Source of the DNA: Cydia pomonella
Lineage: Eukaryota; Arthropoda; Insecta; Lepidoptera; Tortricidae
Assembly (NCBI RefSeq): GCF_033807575.1
Contig: NC_084716.1
Coordinates: 9,052,001-9,116,000, forward strand
DNA length: 64,000 nt
Direction of reading: 5' to 3'
The notes under the pieces were generated by a model that ran no database searches, was not told the DNA's origin, and saw only the letters and a program-made list of their open reading frames with translations. Within the stretch, counting starts at the first letter, position 1; each line of letters begins with the position of its first letter. A program made the position numbers and the translations under genes. This document shows positions 18,758 to 31,500 of this stretch, in pieces.

Positions 18758-21700
18758 TTAACAAACGTTCATAGCTTTGATAAACTCATTATGCTTAACT
18801 CTACCTAAAGGTTTTGTCAACACATCGGCAATCATTTTGTCTGTAGGCAAATACTCTACTTTAATTACATTTTTAGATATTAAATCTTTAACATAATGGT
18901 ACCTTATGTCGATGTGTTTCGTTCGCTTATGACAGTATTCCTTAGCTTGTAAAAGCTTTTGAGCACTTTGGTTGTCATTATATACAATACAATTAATTTG
19001 TTTAGGCAAAATCTCAGACAAAAGACTCTTAATGAATGATACATCTTTACATACATCAGATATTGCTAGGTATTCTGATTCACACGATGACAAAGAGACA
19101 CACCTTTGTTTGCGAGACTCCCAATTAACTGTACAATTTCCCAATTTAATGACATAGCCAGTATAGGATTTTCTGTCAGTAATATCATTGGCCCAGTCTG
19201 CGTCAGTATAAGCATACATAGACCAATTCTCATTCTTATGAAAACATAGAGAATAATGAATTGTACCTGCCAAATAACGCAATATACGCTTAGCTGCTAA
19301 CCAATGTGACCTATCGAAACAATTGTTAAATTGGCTAAGTTGGCTACATGCATATGATATATCTGGCCGTGTACATACAGACAGATACATCAAGCAACCC
19401 AAAAGTTGTCGATAGTTAAAAACATCATCCTGCAAACAGTCATTATTTTCAGATTTTACAAGTTTACAGTTAATTTCCATAGGTGTGGCTGCGGCCTTAC
19501 AATTTTCCATGCCAAAACGTACAAGTAGTTTTCTGATATATTCACTCTGATCTAGAGTCAAAGTTCCCTTAACTTTATCCCTAGACACATTTATACCTAA
19601 ACAGCTCTTAAGCGGACCTAAATTTTTAACATTAAATTTACTTTCTAAAATGTTTAACAAATTTCGCTTAATCGAACTGTTTTGGCTGTAAAACACATAA
19701 AAGTCATCAACATATAAAGCCAAAATCACTAAATCATCCTTGTTACTTTTTACATATACACAGGGTTCACACTTGGATTGAGTGAAATTATACTCACTAA
19801 GTAAACTATGTATTTTACAGTTCCACATTCTACTTGCCTGTTTGAGGCCATAAATGCTTTTCTTTAACAAACATACTTTATTTTTATTATTATCACTGAA
19901 ACCTTTTATTATTATCACTGAAATTTTTTATTATTATCATTAAGGTCAGCATTGAGAAAAGCTGTTGCCACATCTAGATGGTCAATGTTTAAGTCTAACT
20001 GATTAGCTATACAAAATAAAATTCGCATTGTCGAGTGACGGACAACAGGAGCGAACGTTTCGTTATAATCAATGCCTTCCCGTTGGGTAAAGCCCCTGGC
20101 GACTAATCTTGCTTTAAAACGATCAAAATTACCAGAAGCATCATATTTAGTTTTATAAACCCATTTACATTTTATTACATTTTTACCAACGGGCCTATCT
20201 ACCAATTCCCAGACATTGTTTTTAACTAGAGCATCATACTCACTTTTCATGGCATCTAGCCATTGCTGGCTATTAGAGCCACTTACAGCTTCTTCATAGG
20301 TAATGGGTTCATCAGTCGATGGAGAGGGACCATGAGCGAGTAAGGATAAATCATAGTCTAAATACCTCGCAGGGAGTACATTACGCGTGGAGCGAGACGA
20401 TCGTTGTGGTGTAGCGTCGGCCACAGGACGAGACGCTCCATCACTTTCAGCTGCCACAGGGGGAAGGCTCACTGGTTGTGGGCCGCCGGCACCTGGTGAA
20501 TCAGCTGTGCTGGAGTCGCTGCTCCCAGTGCAGTACTCATCGGTTTCTCCACCTGAAAATGATGATGAATCTCTGTCAGATAAATTCAAATTATTCTCAT
20601 TATTATTATCATTGATTAAAATATTATCATTTAAAATTTCATTATTAATAATTTCATTATTTTCGATTTCATTATCATTATTTGAATTTACTTGACTATT
20701 CTGACTAGAAACATTACCAATATCACAGATCTCATTAGAAATATCATTATAAGTTAAAATGCTATCACTCGTGGAAAGTTCTTGAAAGGGGTTTGTACAC
20801 GGGTTGTAAAATCTATTCTCAATAAAAGCAACATTTCGAGATTTAATAACCTTTGTGGGATCCAAAGGATCAGCTAAGCGATAGCCTTTAGATGTATCAC
20901 AATATCCCACAAAAATGTATTCCTTTGCCTTAGCATCCAATTTATCTCGCTTATGTTCAGGTAACAATGAAAAAGCAGTACAGCCAAAAACCCTGAGGTG
21001 TCCAAGGTTGACCTTTTTGCCAGACCAGACCTCCTCAGGTATACGTCCAGCTAAAGCCGACGTGGGAGATCTATTCTTTAAATATACAGCAGTCATTGCT
21101 GCTTCTCCCCAAAATCGTTTGCTGAGACCTGAATGCTGTAACATGCAGCGTACCTTATCAAATATAATGCGAAAAGTCCTCTCTGCTACTCCATTTTGAG
21201 CAGAACAGTAGGGAATAGTGGTCTGGTGGATAATACCATGTTCTTTTAAATATTGTGTAAATTTAGAACTAGTAAACTCTCCACCATTATCACTACGAAG
21301 GCAAAGGATAGGCAAACTTTTTTTTTTTTCTACCATAGCTTTAAAATGTTTAAAACAATCAAATACCTGTGATTTGTTCTTCATTATGTAGGCAAAACTC
21401 TTCCGGCTGTAGTCATCCGTGAAGGTGAGCAGATATTTTCCTCCTCCATGGCTCGTCTCAGGCATTGGTCCGCAGACGTCAGTGTGCACCAGCTGTAGTG
21501 GTTGCGTTGTTGTACTGTTACTAGCCTTAGGGAAAGGCTCGGCCGAAAGCTTCCCCTTAATGCATGCTTCACAGTTCTTGAGGTTTTTATCCTGAAACAA
21601 CACACCACATGCATCCCTCAACTTACACATCCCAGCTGAGTGCAGGTGACCAAGTCTAAAATGCCACATGTCCATCACAGACGGGGTAGAGACGGCAACT

Positions 21701-22899
21701 GCAGCGCTCGGTGCGACCTGCCTGGGTTGCAGGTCCAAAGAGTGCTTCCTGTTAGGATTATATCCCTCAGCCCTAGACACATCCCCAGAGAGTTTATAGA
21801 TTCCATTAACACAGTTAGCTATAGCCATATAGTCGCTAGGTGCTTTATTGAGACTATGACCCCTATCATAAACAAAACACCCATCATTATTAAATAAAAC
21901 AGAATGACCATCTTTACATAATTTAGACACAGAAAGTAAATTTGCGGATAAGTTGGGAACTAACATGACATTTTTAAAGGTTCTCACCTGTCCATTTAAA
22001 GCAACACTAAGATCTCCAGTTTTGGAACTTGACATTGTCTCGCTGTTAGCCAAACTTATGGATTGCTTCTTTGTATCCCTTATATTGCTGAGCAAGTTTG
22101 GATCATTAGAAAGGTGAGAAGACGCTCCTGAGTCCAAGAAGACATCTGTCCGGTCCTGGGCGAAGAAAGCTGCAGTGGCGGTGGCAGACTTGGAAAAATC
22201 CCTTTGTTTCCTATCTTTCTTATATTTAAAACACTTGGGCTTGATGTGACCGACTCGGTGACAGTATGTACACTTAATCTTGCTTGTAATGTATGCTGTT
22301 GTCGAGCTCCCGTTATTCGCAGACTTCCTTTGCGCCTCTTGAAGAAGACGAGTACGCACCAGGTCGCTTTTCAGCTCTTCAGAAGATATACAATACGTTT
22401 CTAGGTTGCTCACCAATGTGTCATAGTCTGCCGGAAGGCCACTCAATAAGATTTCGGCCACTTCTTTATCTTCGACCACCCTGCCGATGTCAGCGAGTTG
22501 GTGAACTAGGAACATTACATGTTCAATATATGTAGCCATGTCTGCATGCTCAGTGAAATCTACCCTGTGTAGTTGTCTTAAAAGTAACACTCGCCGATAC
22601 AGCCCTTTGTCCTCAAATATGTCCGACAAGTTTTTCCACGCTTCTTTAGCTGTTGTCGCAGTCCGAACGTATTGAAATAAAGCCGGTTTTATGTTGAGAC
22701 AGACACGTGCCAAAGCGCGCTGGACGCGCGCGGCATCTGTGCCCGTCAAAGCCTCGTCCGACTCCCTGTCTATTGTGTCCCACAATCCTTCCGTGATCAA
22801 AATCATCTTCAATGCGAACTTCCACGTTAGATAGTTGTTCCCGTCCAGCTTCTCGATGACGGGAGTGCCCATGACGACATTAGTGGCATTTACAGCCAT
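18758..22899 (-). pseudogene. copia Gag-Pol polyprotein, one break
   Basis: The first 994 codons start at the ATG at 22899. Domains in order: copia gag (residues about 10-190), zinc knuckle CTYCHRVGHIKPKC, protease FLDSGASSHLSN, pre-integrase HFRLGHLHSAGM, integrase with HTDVCGPM, LRSDNGGEF and AQNGVAERTFRII (D-D-E), then the start of reverse transcriptase (VWELVDRPVGKNVIKCKWVY). The frame ends near 19915 and resumes in a 386-codon stretch (to 18758) with LYVDDFYVFY (active site), GLKQASRMW and RNase H (YTDADWANDITDRKSYTGY, CESEYLA). At the break a short AT-rich unit containing TTATTATTATCACTGAAA is repeated, so slippage or local duplication removed continuity. As read, no full reverse transcriptase can be made. 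Confidence 0.95.
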
Positions 22900-23025
22900 C
22901 GTGGCAATTTATGTCAAAAATGTGTAGAATTAACGTTGTAGGACGACGTAAGAGATTATATTTTGAAGGTTTTGCCACTCGATCGACAGCCACTTACTAG
23001 ATGGATCACGATTTCTCCTTTTCTC

Positions 23026-23048
23026 GTGGTATGCTGGGCATCTTAACC
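23026..23048 (-). promoter_or_regulatory. primer-binding site of the copia element
   Basis: The minus strand directly after the 5' LTR reads GGTTAAGATGCCCAGCATAC. Drosophila copia uses GGTTATGGGCCCAG-type sequence, primed by an internal fragment of initiator tRNA-Met. The similarity of position and sequence suggests the same half-tRNA priming here. Confidence 0.6.
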
Positions 23049-23352
23049 TGTTAAGCAGAGCCCGTCACTGGGTGCATACGCAGCAGGAGGAAGTGGTGCG
23101 ATAGTGAACTAAAACAACGTCGTCCTTTAACACTCCGTGTATTTCCAAAATGCACAAATGTAAAGTCGTCAATAAGGACATTAACATAGTAAATAACTTA
23201 TAATATCGAGAGTAAAATCTAATGAGATGTTTACCGGTCGATCCGTGATAGCAAAAAAAAATGACAGCGCACAAGTTGCCAGAGCCAAAATATTCTAAAG
23301 ACATCTCTATACGAGCATGTCAATTAATAAAGTGTGCCATTGACTTCCAACA
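23049..23352 (-). repeat. 5' LTR of the copia element
   Basis: 304 bp; matches 18164-18472 apart from a few indels and substitutions. The outer flank is CTTTT. Confidence 0.93.
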
Positions 23353-23357
23353 CTTTT

Positions 23358-24516
23358 GGCCGCCGAGTAGGGAGGTGTATTCGCCAGCGGTCTATCGGTC
23401 GATCTCTAAGTACCCTACCGACCTCATAAATTTATGTTAAGGTCTAATATTATAAACAGGGACCGGAATCGGTTACCTTAACCGGGGTTTTTCATAGGGT
23501 TATTTTAGAAGTGGTTATAAAAACCCCAACCATAACGGTAACCTTCTGATAAGGTTAATTGTTGATTCGGTAACCGTATCAGATCGAGTTAACTTGTGTT
23601 ACCGGTAACCGAAATAAAAACCCAGTCTATTCAGTTAACTCATAACAGGGTTTTGGACCAGTTCAAACGATTGTAATCTTTACGCACGCTTAAATTCAAC
23701 TTATTATTCAATAACCGTAGTTGGCATGGGCTGTCTCTGATGCCCCGCATCTCTCCGATGCCTCAAACAAGTTTTTTTGCCGGTAACGTCGTTCTTGTCA
23801 ATTCAAACAATATAGCACTTTGAGTCCTTAGGCTAAAATTGAAAATATTATTGAGAATTCCGAAAGGTAACAGACATTAGTATTGTTTGGAGCGCAGCCG
23901 CAACGAGGTCGTTCCTTTATGTATCTGTATATTATACCTGTATGTTCCTATTGTTTTTGTTAATTTCGGAGCAATTCTAGTTTATACTTTTCAGAAAAAG
24001 GGTTTGCAAGTAAACAACATTCTATCCCAATTCCGATTTTTTACTTTTTTAGCAATATCATGCTCTTATTTAGCTCATATTTTTTGGCTAGATAGATTAT
24101 TATTTTACTATTTTCGAGTTCATACTTGGTACCTACAAATTAAAGACTGATAATTTGAACCTACCTATATTAATTTATGTTCAGATTTCAGAGATTATGA
24201 TGTAATTTAAAAAAAACGCTTTCTGATAGAGATACATGATTGTGGGCATTGTAGTAGATATTTTACCATTTTTGAAAAGTGACATACTAGTTATTATAAG
24301 CTTATTTTATAATAAGCAATAAGTTAAACGATTTCAGATGCGGTGGGTTGTGTGAGCTAAAAGTTGAGTGTGAGCCTCGCGAAATCGCCTTTAGTAGTAG
24401 CTCTAATTTTCCTCTCTGGATATTAACATTACTGAAAATATTTTGACACAATTTATTGTAAGTATATCAACCACAGCTATAACCAGACATTAGATTTTTT
24501 TTAATTATTATAACCA
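23358..24516. other. unassigned spacer
   Basis: No supported gene. Contains the GGTTACC-rich palindromes at 23471-23630. At 23858-23881 it shares GAAAGGTAACAGACA and flanking bases with 17304-17330, hinting at a common lost repeat. Confidence 0.5.
23471..23630. repeat. GGTTACC/GGTAACC palindrome cluster
   Basis: A 73-bp foldback (23471-23543) has arms GGTTACC..AACCGGGGTTTTT and AAAAACCCCAACC..GGTAACC. It is followed by CGGTAACCG (near 23568) and TTACCGGTAACCG (near 23600). This resembles the subterminal repeats of a DNA transposon end, but no transposase is attached. Confidence 0.65.
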
Positions 24517-26329
24517 GGGGTCGGACAAAAAGTGCGGATGACGTAATCTTGCACACAGGATGATGTTTGAGTTTGTATTTAAACTTCCGTGTGACATGTA
24601 GACTGTAGTAACAAAGTAGTATTAATGAAGTAACAAAATAATCGTAAATAAATCCATGGAATTAATAATACAGGTGGTAGGGTGATGTAGTGAATAAAAT
24701 AAATTTCACGAAACTTGTTACCATAAGGTATAATTACTTGAAATTGTTAGAACAAGTCTGTGGGATCCTCAGATAAATAGGTTTAATAGTCAAAAGTGGG
24801 AACAGTCGGTAAGATTAGTAAAAATAAAAAAAGATAATTTGATGTTATTATACTTATTATTTAATGAAATTATGCATAGATGACTATTTTTCTAACAAGT
24901 CTATTATTGTTGTCACAGACTTAAAATATGCTACAATGAACTTTTTTTCCTCAATTAGTTGACCGGGGAAAAAAAAATTAGCCAACAATTTCGCGGTATC
25001 CATAACAATCGCAGTACTTGATTGCTCAGTTTGTGTTGAGATATCTTTGCCTTGTCCTGTAGTCTGCGTTCCTATGGGTATTAAAATATCAGGTGTACCA
25101 TCGCTACTCCTGAGTTCACTTTGACCCTCCGGTAGCTTTACAAAATACTCTTGAGTACAGGGCATATCGATTTCATCGTCGGACGTGTATTTATATTCAC
25201 ACGCACGTAAGATTGATTGGCTTTCCATAGGTACCTACACATTTTCGTGCAATATGAAAAAAAGCTTTGTTTAGAATTTAAATACGCAAATTATAACTTA
25301 CAAACGCAAATATCAGTCATACGTACTAACCCTCGAACTGTCTCTGCGACTCGGTTTAGCCCATGAGCCAAACATGTCACGTGGATCATGTTTCCAAATA
25401 AGTTTTTTAGCGTTTGACCTGCTTTCAACATATAGGGAGCCCCATCAGTCAAAAATAATACCACTCTGTCATGATAGGTCTCGTTTTCAAAAAAATTGTT
25501 CAATGAGTAGAGAACTAAATCTTTAATGGTGACGTTGTTTGTACAGTCGAGAACTTTAGAAGCAATTATATGTGGTCTGCTTGCATTATGCTCTCTAAGA
25601 GCACCAACCAGGACAATAGCAACATTTTGTTGCAAACGGTCTTTTCTCTCATCTACTGTAACATAAATATACGATTGCCCGATATCTTTTCGTATAGAAG
25701 AAAAGGCATTTTTGAACATTTTTGGCAAATAGCGTACGTAGTCTTAGGTTTGATTCGGTTGGTATGGTAACTGTTTTTGCATATTCACCATCCATGCATT
25801 TTTTTATGAAATTACGGAAGTTTTCATTTTGTAGTTGCACCCAGGGTATGTTTGCTGCTATCATAAAATTTGTAAGGTTCATATTAAATTCACTTTGCCC
25901 TTTTTTTTCTACGTTTCCGACATGTTTATTTGTCTCCAAATGTCTTTTAATATTGCTTACCTTCGTTGGTATATCTTGATTACAGCAAGAGCAGTATACG
26001 TGTTTGTCACGTACCTCCAAAAATGGAAAATTGCCACAATATTCGAGTAAATATGACATTTTAGAGCGTTTTCTTATACATTAGTAAATATAAATTTTAG
26101 CTAAATATAATCGTGAAGATACAATAGCTAAACAATAACGAAGTCAATTTATTGTTCATCTGATTGACAATGTGTCAGTCAAAAACGTAGGTACTTACTC
26201 AATAAAGAGGTTAGAGGTAATAAAGAGGTTGATAAATGATAAGTGATAATTGTTTATGAAAATCAAAAATACTATTTGAAATCACCTATAAGTGGTTTGA
26301 CGTCATCCGCACTTTTTGTACGACCCCTG
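24517..26329 (-). mobile_element. hAT transposon, internally deleted
   Basis: About 30-bp inverted ends begin CAGGGGTCG at 24517 and close with CGACCCCTG at 26329, both continuing into ACAAAAAGTGCGGATGACG. CAGGG-type ends and a BED-finger transposase inside (minus strand) are hallmarks of hAT. At 1.8 kb it is shorter than an autonomous copy. The flanking 8-mers are not clearly identical, so the target duplication has decayed. Confidence 0.88.
24884..26059 (-). pseudogene. hAT transposase remnant (BED finger plus partial catalytic region)
   Basis: Piece one (26059 down) has a BED-type finger, CSCCNQDIPTKVSNIKRHLE, then KHVGNVEK, and the segment NFMIAANIPWVQLQNENFRN that in this family precedes the catalytic fold. 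Piece two (25728-25291) continues with YIYVTVDERKDRLQQNVAIV, FLTDGAPYMLKAG and VTCLAHGLNRVAETVR (the conserved C..H.LN). A GTAAGT donor lies near 25306 and an acceptor near 25240, before piece three (25228-24884), which encodes an acidic, Ser/Thr-rich tail. The alpha-helical insertion and the dimerisation region are missing, and a frame change near 25700 splits pieces one and two. Not functional. Confidence 0.82.
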
Positions 26330-26371
26330 CATAAGAATTAGGAGCATTTAAAATTTGAATGAAATCTGTTT

Positions 26372-26460
26372 GTTGGAACCCAAAACGGGACTCTATTACT
26401 AAGACTCCACTGTCCGTCTGTCTGTCTATCACCAGGGTGTATCTCATGAACCGTGATAGT
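26372..26460 (+). repeat. fragment of a dispersed insect repeat
   Basis: AACGGGACTCTATTACTAAG, then CTCCACTGTCCGTCTGTC, then TGTATCTCATGAACCGTGAT is a word order I recognise from a highly dispersed lepidopteran repeat. Only about 90 bp is present. A different piece of what may be the same family (GGTTCCG...AAAACGG) is at 55540 and 63935. Confidence 0.5.
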
Positions 26461-26489
26461 TACATTGGGTTATTGCCACTAGTTACCAC

Positions 26490-26834
26490 CAACTTGGTTT
26501 GGTCATTGTTGTCTAGTTCAGACGACGACGATGATAATGAATTTTGTAGTATAGTGGCAGCACCAATTCTAAAAAGACGAAAGAAAAAAGGAATAAATTG
26601 AACAGAAAAAAAAAACGTAGAATTTGGATGCAAAATGTTAATTACATAAGAAAACAAAACAGTGAATTCAGACTACTCAACGAGCTGCCAAATGACCAGT
26701 TTCGTACATATTTTAGGATGACAAGAAAAGAGTTTGAGTATTTGCATACTTTAATAGAAAATGACATTAAAAAGAAAAACACGAATTATAGAGAAGATAT
26801 TAGTACAAAGGAGCGTCTTGTAGTAACATTAAAA
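26490..26834 (+). pseudogene. Harbinger copy 1: transposase first exon
   Basis: An acidic run (SSSDDDDDNEF), a lysine/arginine block and then NELPNDQFRTYFRMTRKEFE with EDISTKERLVVTL form the N-terminal exon of a PIF/Harbinger transposase. An A-rich indel near 26600 breaks the frame. The exon border that in copies 2 and 3 is (C/A)G then GTAAG here reads AAATAAGT, so the donor GT appears mutated to AT. Its downstream exon is at 34877-35318, on the far side of the BEL insertion. Confidence 0.75.
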
Positions 26835-26956
26835 TAAGTCGTAAATCAATATGCTATAACACAGTAACAAAATGTAATTATCATTGAATTGGTGGTTTAA
26901 GTATCAGCGGTTTCTCGAGTGTTTTCGGCAGTCATTGAATCTTCTGGACCACGAGC

Positions 26957-27217
26957 TTACTCCAAACCAGAACCGCTGGGTTCAGGTGTGTGAATTGGGG
27001 CGTATTCAGAAGAATAATTTGTTTGATTAGTAGAAGGACGTGAGTTGTAAGCATTATTTGTGTAATAACCAGAAAACCAACTGTTTGTATTGGCTATATT
27101 ATCTTCAGCATCCATTACCAATTGAAACAGCTTTCTTTTTATTGATGTTTGATAAAAATCTGCTTTGTACTTTGGTACATTGAATCGAAAAAGGCTTTCA
27201 ATTAATCACCTGTTGTG
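26957..27217 (-). pseudogene. Harbinger copy 1: C-terminal part of the MADF-type accessory protein
   Basis: The minus strand reads IESLFRFNVPKYKADFYQ through KRKLFQLVMDAEDNI to a Ser/Tyr/Asn-rich end (GYYTNNAYNSRPSTNQ), with a stop at 26957-26959. It continues the exon at 34031-34312: removing the BEL element and one AGTAT copy joins RDKLRKEIL to this side, followed after a few codons by a stop and a frame change. It lies in the intron of the transposase on the other strand. Confidence 0.65.
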
Positions 27218-27222
27218 AGTAT

Positions 27223-27488
27223 TGTTAACGCGCCCCACTCGCGGACTCGCTGATCGGGTCCCCGCCTCCCGCGCTCGCTCCCCGCGGGCCGCCGCCGCCG
27301 GCCCGTCGCCTCATCGCGCGCCGGCAATTCATTCCTCCAGCGCTCTCGGCCAGAGCGCGCGCGCACACCGCTAATCAGTGCTCGCGATACACGTACCTAT
27401 TTTTTATGTAATTTAATCGCTCAGACCAATATACAGTTTTAAAGTACAATTTGGTGTCGTCTTCATCATTTACGAACCTTCGTCAGCA
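27223..27488 (+). repeat. 5' LTR of the BEL element
   Basis: TGTTAACG...CAGCA; very CpG-rich first half and AT-rich second half. The outer flank is AGTAT. Confidence 0.95.
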
Positions 27489-28531
27489 AGTTTCGAGCCG
27501 GATTCGACGTAAAGCAACTTTAAAGACGCCGTTTCGACGAGGTCCATCAAACACAAAGAAGATAGCGCGCCTGGCCGAGACTACAATCGCCATTTATATA
27601 ACATCGGAGTGAATCACCGCGAGCCAACCTAAGCTACAACTACTACAACAAAGCGAAATTTGTGAAGTCATCGTCCTGCCCGAGAATAAAGAAACAAGAC
27701 ATTCAAAACCAGAAAAGGGTTCCACAAACCAAGAACGGCTCCACATACCAGGAAAAGGGTTTGCAGTATTTATTTGTGAGTCGTTCCTATTTTATTTCTT
27801 ATTGCGCAGGTATAATTTGACCACCTTTATTTGGTATTTATTTCTTTAATTTTCAATTTAATTCTCGTCTAGCTACTAAAATCACATTCCTGTTTCACGT
27901 CACCCAATTCTTAATCAGTTTACATCTTAGTTAAATCGTAATATTTTTTTAATATTCCTTTTTAATTTACAAGCTTTCTTATCAAGGTTAACATTCCCGT
28001 TCATATTTTGGATATTTTTATTACAGTTTTCGTAAAATTAGCTTAAAATTAGTAACCACATTTCAAGGCCTAATTAATTGTATTGCAACCATTTGTGCCA
28101 ACCGTGTGCCATCATTGCTATATTTTAATATTTACTTGGAATATTCCAGAAATCTGCACGTGTTCGTATTTTTGTACCTACACGTAACCAAGCCGTGCCG
28201 GGGCCGGAGCTACGGCGTGCACGTGCACGTGTACACCTGCTTCCGTCAGTGTTCGCGCTTGCTTGCCTGCCTGCCTCCGCCACGCCACGCCACGCCATTG
28301 CCTCTCGCACGCGTGCTATTTGCAAAATTTCAAAATTTACGTATCGCTTCACACACTATATTATTTCACATTTTTTAATTTAAGCACTTGCTAATCACAT
28401 TTTCCTATTGCAGCTGGAAATTTGAATTCTATCGCCATTTCTATAACTTTTAACTAAAATTTCACTTTCTATCACAAATCTTTTGTTTTCTCTAAAAACT
28501 TGAATTTTTAAATACTGCACGCATTGCCAAA
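27489..28531 (+). other. untranslated leader of the BEL element
   Basis: About 1 kb without a supported gene between the 5' LTR and the first ATG of gag (28532). The primer-site region is AGTTTCGAGCCGGATTCG directly after the LTR; I could not assign the tRNA. Confidence 0.7.
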
Positions 28532-31500
28532 ATGGATTTAAAAAATCTTAAAAAAACACGTGCCTCTTTCAAATCAAAGCTCACCATATTTAAATCATAT
28601 TAAGAGCCTCTTTTGTCATGCCATACGCTAAATAATTTGCAAAATCATGAGCTGAATACCAGATTCAATAAAATCCAAGATATGTACAATGATTTTGATT
28701 CAGTTCAAACTGACATAGAAAATTTGACGGAAATTCCAGGTGACGAGCACACAGAACGGGAAAATTTCGAGACAAGCTACTTCGGTGCCTTGGCTGCTGC
28801 GCAGGAACTGCTCAGCAGGCACACCGCGGCTGGTGCTGCTTCTGCGGCGCCTGAGGACAATCTGGTAACGGGTTCCAATGTCGTTACTGCACTCACAGGT
28901 GGGCCAAATATTAAATTACCTACAATTCATTTACCTACCTTTTCTGGGCGCTATCAGGACTGGTTAGAATACCATGATACCTACAAATCTCTCATACACG
29001 ATAATCAATCAATTCCAATTATCCACAAATTTCATTATTTGCGAAGTTCATTGAAAGACGGTGCTTCACTCGTAATTAAATCACAAGAGTTCTCGTCTGA
29101 TAACTATAAAGTCGCGTGGGATTTGCTTTGTGAACGTTACACAAACGATAGAATATTGGTAAATAATCACTTAAATGCATTATTTAACATAAACCCCGTG
29201 CTTCAAGAATCTTCAAGGGCCTTACGAAATACTATAGATTTAGTCAATAAAAATCTCAGGGCTTTGAAGACTCTTAATTTACCCACAGAGCACTGGGATA
29301 TCCTCATAATCCACATGGTAACTAGCAAACTCGATTCAGCCACTTTGCGCGATTGGGAAACCGAGCGCAATAATATTAAAAAACTACCAACATTAACGGA
29401 ATTTACCACTTTCTTAAGAAATCGCGCAGATTTGCTAGAAACCACGGAGGAGGCACAAACACTAAATAAACCACGTCGACACAGCGACATTACTCACAAT
29501 CGTCCTAAATCATTTCTTGTAAACCATGCTCAAAATCAGACTCAGTATAAATATAAGTGTCCTGTTTGCAAAAATAATCACTCAATTTATCAATGTACTA
29601 AGTTTAAAACAATGCCAGTTGAATCCCGCATTAATAAAGTGAATCAATTGAATCTTTGCACAAATTGTTTGCGATCAGGACATGACGAACAACGTTGCAG
29701 GCTGAGCTCATGCCGGCTTTGCACACAAAGACACAATACCATGCTACATATAAACAATCAAGCAAAGGCAGACCCTAAGTCTTCCACATCCAAACCTAAT
29801 GATTGTGTAGCATCACCAACTCTAAAAGAGCATACACAAGCTCCACAACAAATTACAAACAGTGCTGCTTTATGCTCCACGTTCGGTAGCCATCGTGTAC
29901 CGTTATCTACAGCTGTCATCAACGTCAGCGACTATGATGGCCACACACACCAAGTTAGAGTTCTCTTGGACAACGGAAGTATATCTAGTTTCATTACCAA
30001 AGATCTTCAAGAAAAATTAAAATTACCTTCTTATTCCACTAGCATATCCGTCACAGGGTTAGAAAAGAAAAGATCAAGCATCACCGAACATTGTGATGTA
30101 ACCATAACTTCACGTACGCAAGATTACACAGCAGAAGTCAATTGCTTCGTTGTCCAAGAGATCACTGATATGATTCCATTCACCAAACTAAATTGTGATT
30201 CGTTCACTATTCCCCCTCACATCCACCTAGCGGACCCGAACTTTCACGAGCCATCCGAGGTGCAGATGCTGCTGGGTCCAGAACTCTTTTGGGAGTGCCT
30301 TACATATAATCACATATCCCTGGGCAAGAAAAAACCCGTCCTAGTTGAAACAACACTCGGATGGCTTGTTGCAGGTTCTATACATACACAAAATTCTAAA
30401 CAAAAGCAACCCTATACAGTCCATTGCAATCTAATCAACAACATTGAGCTCGATGCAAAACTAGACAAGTTTTTTGAACTAGAATCAGTTCCATCCACTC
30501 AACAAATCCACACTAAAGGTGAGAGTGAATGCGAACGCATATTTACACAAACAACAACCCGCCACCCAGATGGTAAGTTTGTTGTCACAATACCATTAAA
30601 AGAATCTCCTGAATGTTTGGGCGATTTTAAAACACAAGCATTACTTCGATTTCAAGCATTAGAGCGTAAATTCAAGCGCAATCCAGAATTCAAACAAAAA
30701 TACATAGAATTTATTGACGAATACCTAAGATTAGGTCACATGTCAGAAAACACTGACATACATACCAACGAAACTTCATATTTTTTGCCACATCATGCAA
30801 TTTGTCGCGAATCCAGTCTAACTTCTCGCTTGCGGACAGTTTTTGATGGTTCTGCAGTTTCTAGCTCAGGGAAATCATTTAATGACATACAATACGTTGG
30901 GCCGACTGTACAAGACGATTTGCTAAGCATATTAATTCGATTCCGACAGCATAAATTCGTAGTCACTTCAGATGTCCAAAAAATGTACAGACAAATCTAT
31001 GTAACTGAAAGTCAAAGAAGTCTGCAGCAAATTCTGTGGCGCTCAGACACTTCACAACCAATCAAACAATATAAATTAAATACTGTCACTTATGGGACAT
31101 CCAGTGCTCCATATCTTGCCACCAGATGTCTTGTACAGTTGGGTCAAGACTGCGCAGAAAAAAATGTAAGTGAAACAATCTTACACGATTTCTATGTAGA
31201 TGACTACATCTCAGGAAATGATGACAAAGCCACTCTGTTAGAAACATGCAGAGGCGTCATTAAAACACTAGAAAGTGCTCATTTTCATTTAAGAAAGTGG
31301 CGTTCAAATGCACCATCATTACTAGATAATTTAGTTGCAGACAACAGTAGCGATGAACTATTTAAATTGGACACAGAAAATCACTCGAAAACCTTAGGTT
31401 TACTTTGGTCATGTCAATCTGATGAGCTGCTGTTCTCTGTAGCTGAAAATCTAAAACCCAAACCCACTAACAAACGCAGCATTCTATCCACCATTGCCAC

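Larger units (their letters stand above)
18164..23352 (-). mobile_element. Ty1/copia LTR retrotransposon, near complete
   Basis: LTRs at 18164-18472 and 23049-23352 bracket gag-pol, all on the minus strand, and a 5-bp target duplication CTTTT (18159-18163 and 23353-23357) marks the insertion exactly. The LTRs begin TG and end CA in either reading and are about 98 percent alike, with a few small indels, so the insertion is fairly recent. The ORF is broken once, near 19915. Next to the 5' LTR is a copia-type primer site, and next to the 3' LTR a purine-rich GAGGGGAAG. Confidence 0.95.

Noticed and set aside
20387..20695. Plus-strand open frame of 102 residues
   Set aside because: Antisense of the low-complexity linker in the copia polyprotein.
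28106..28383. Open frames with CLPPPRHA-type peptides in the BEL leader
   Set aside because: Lie in the untranslated leader, are short and overlap in several frames; GC-rich chance frames.
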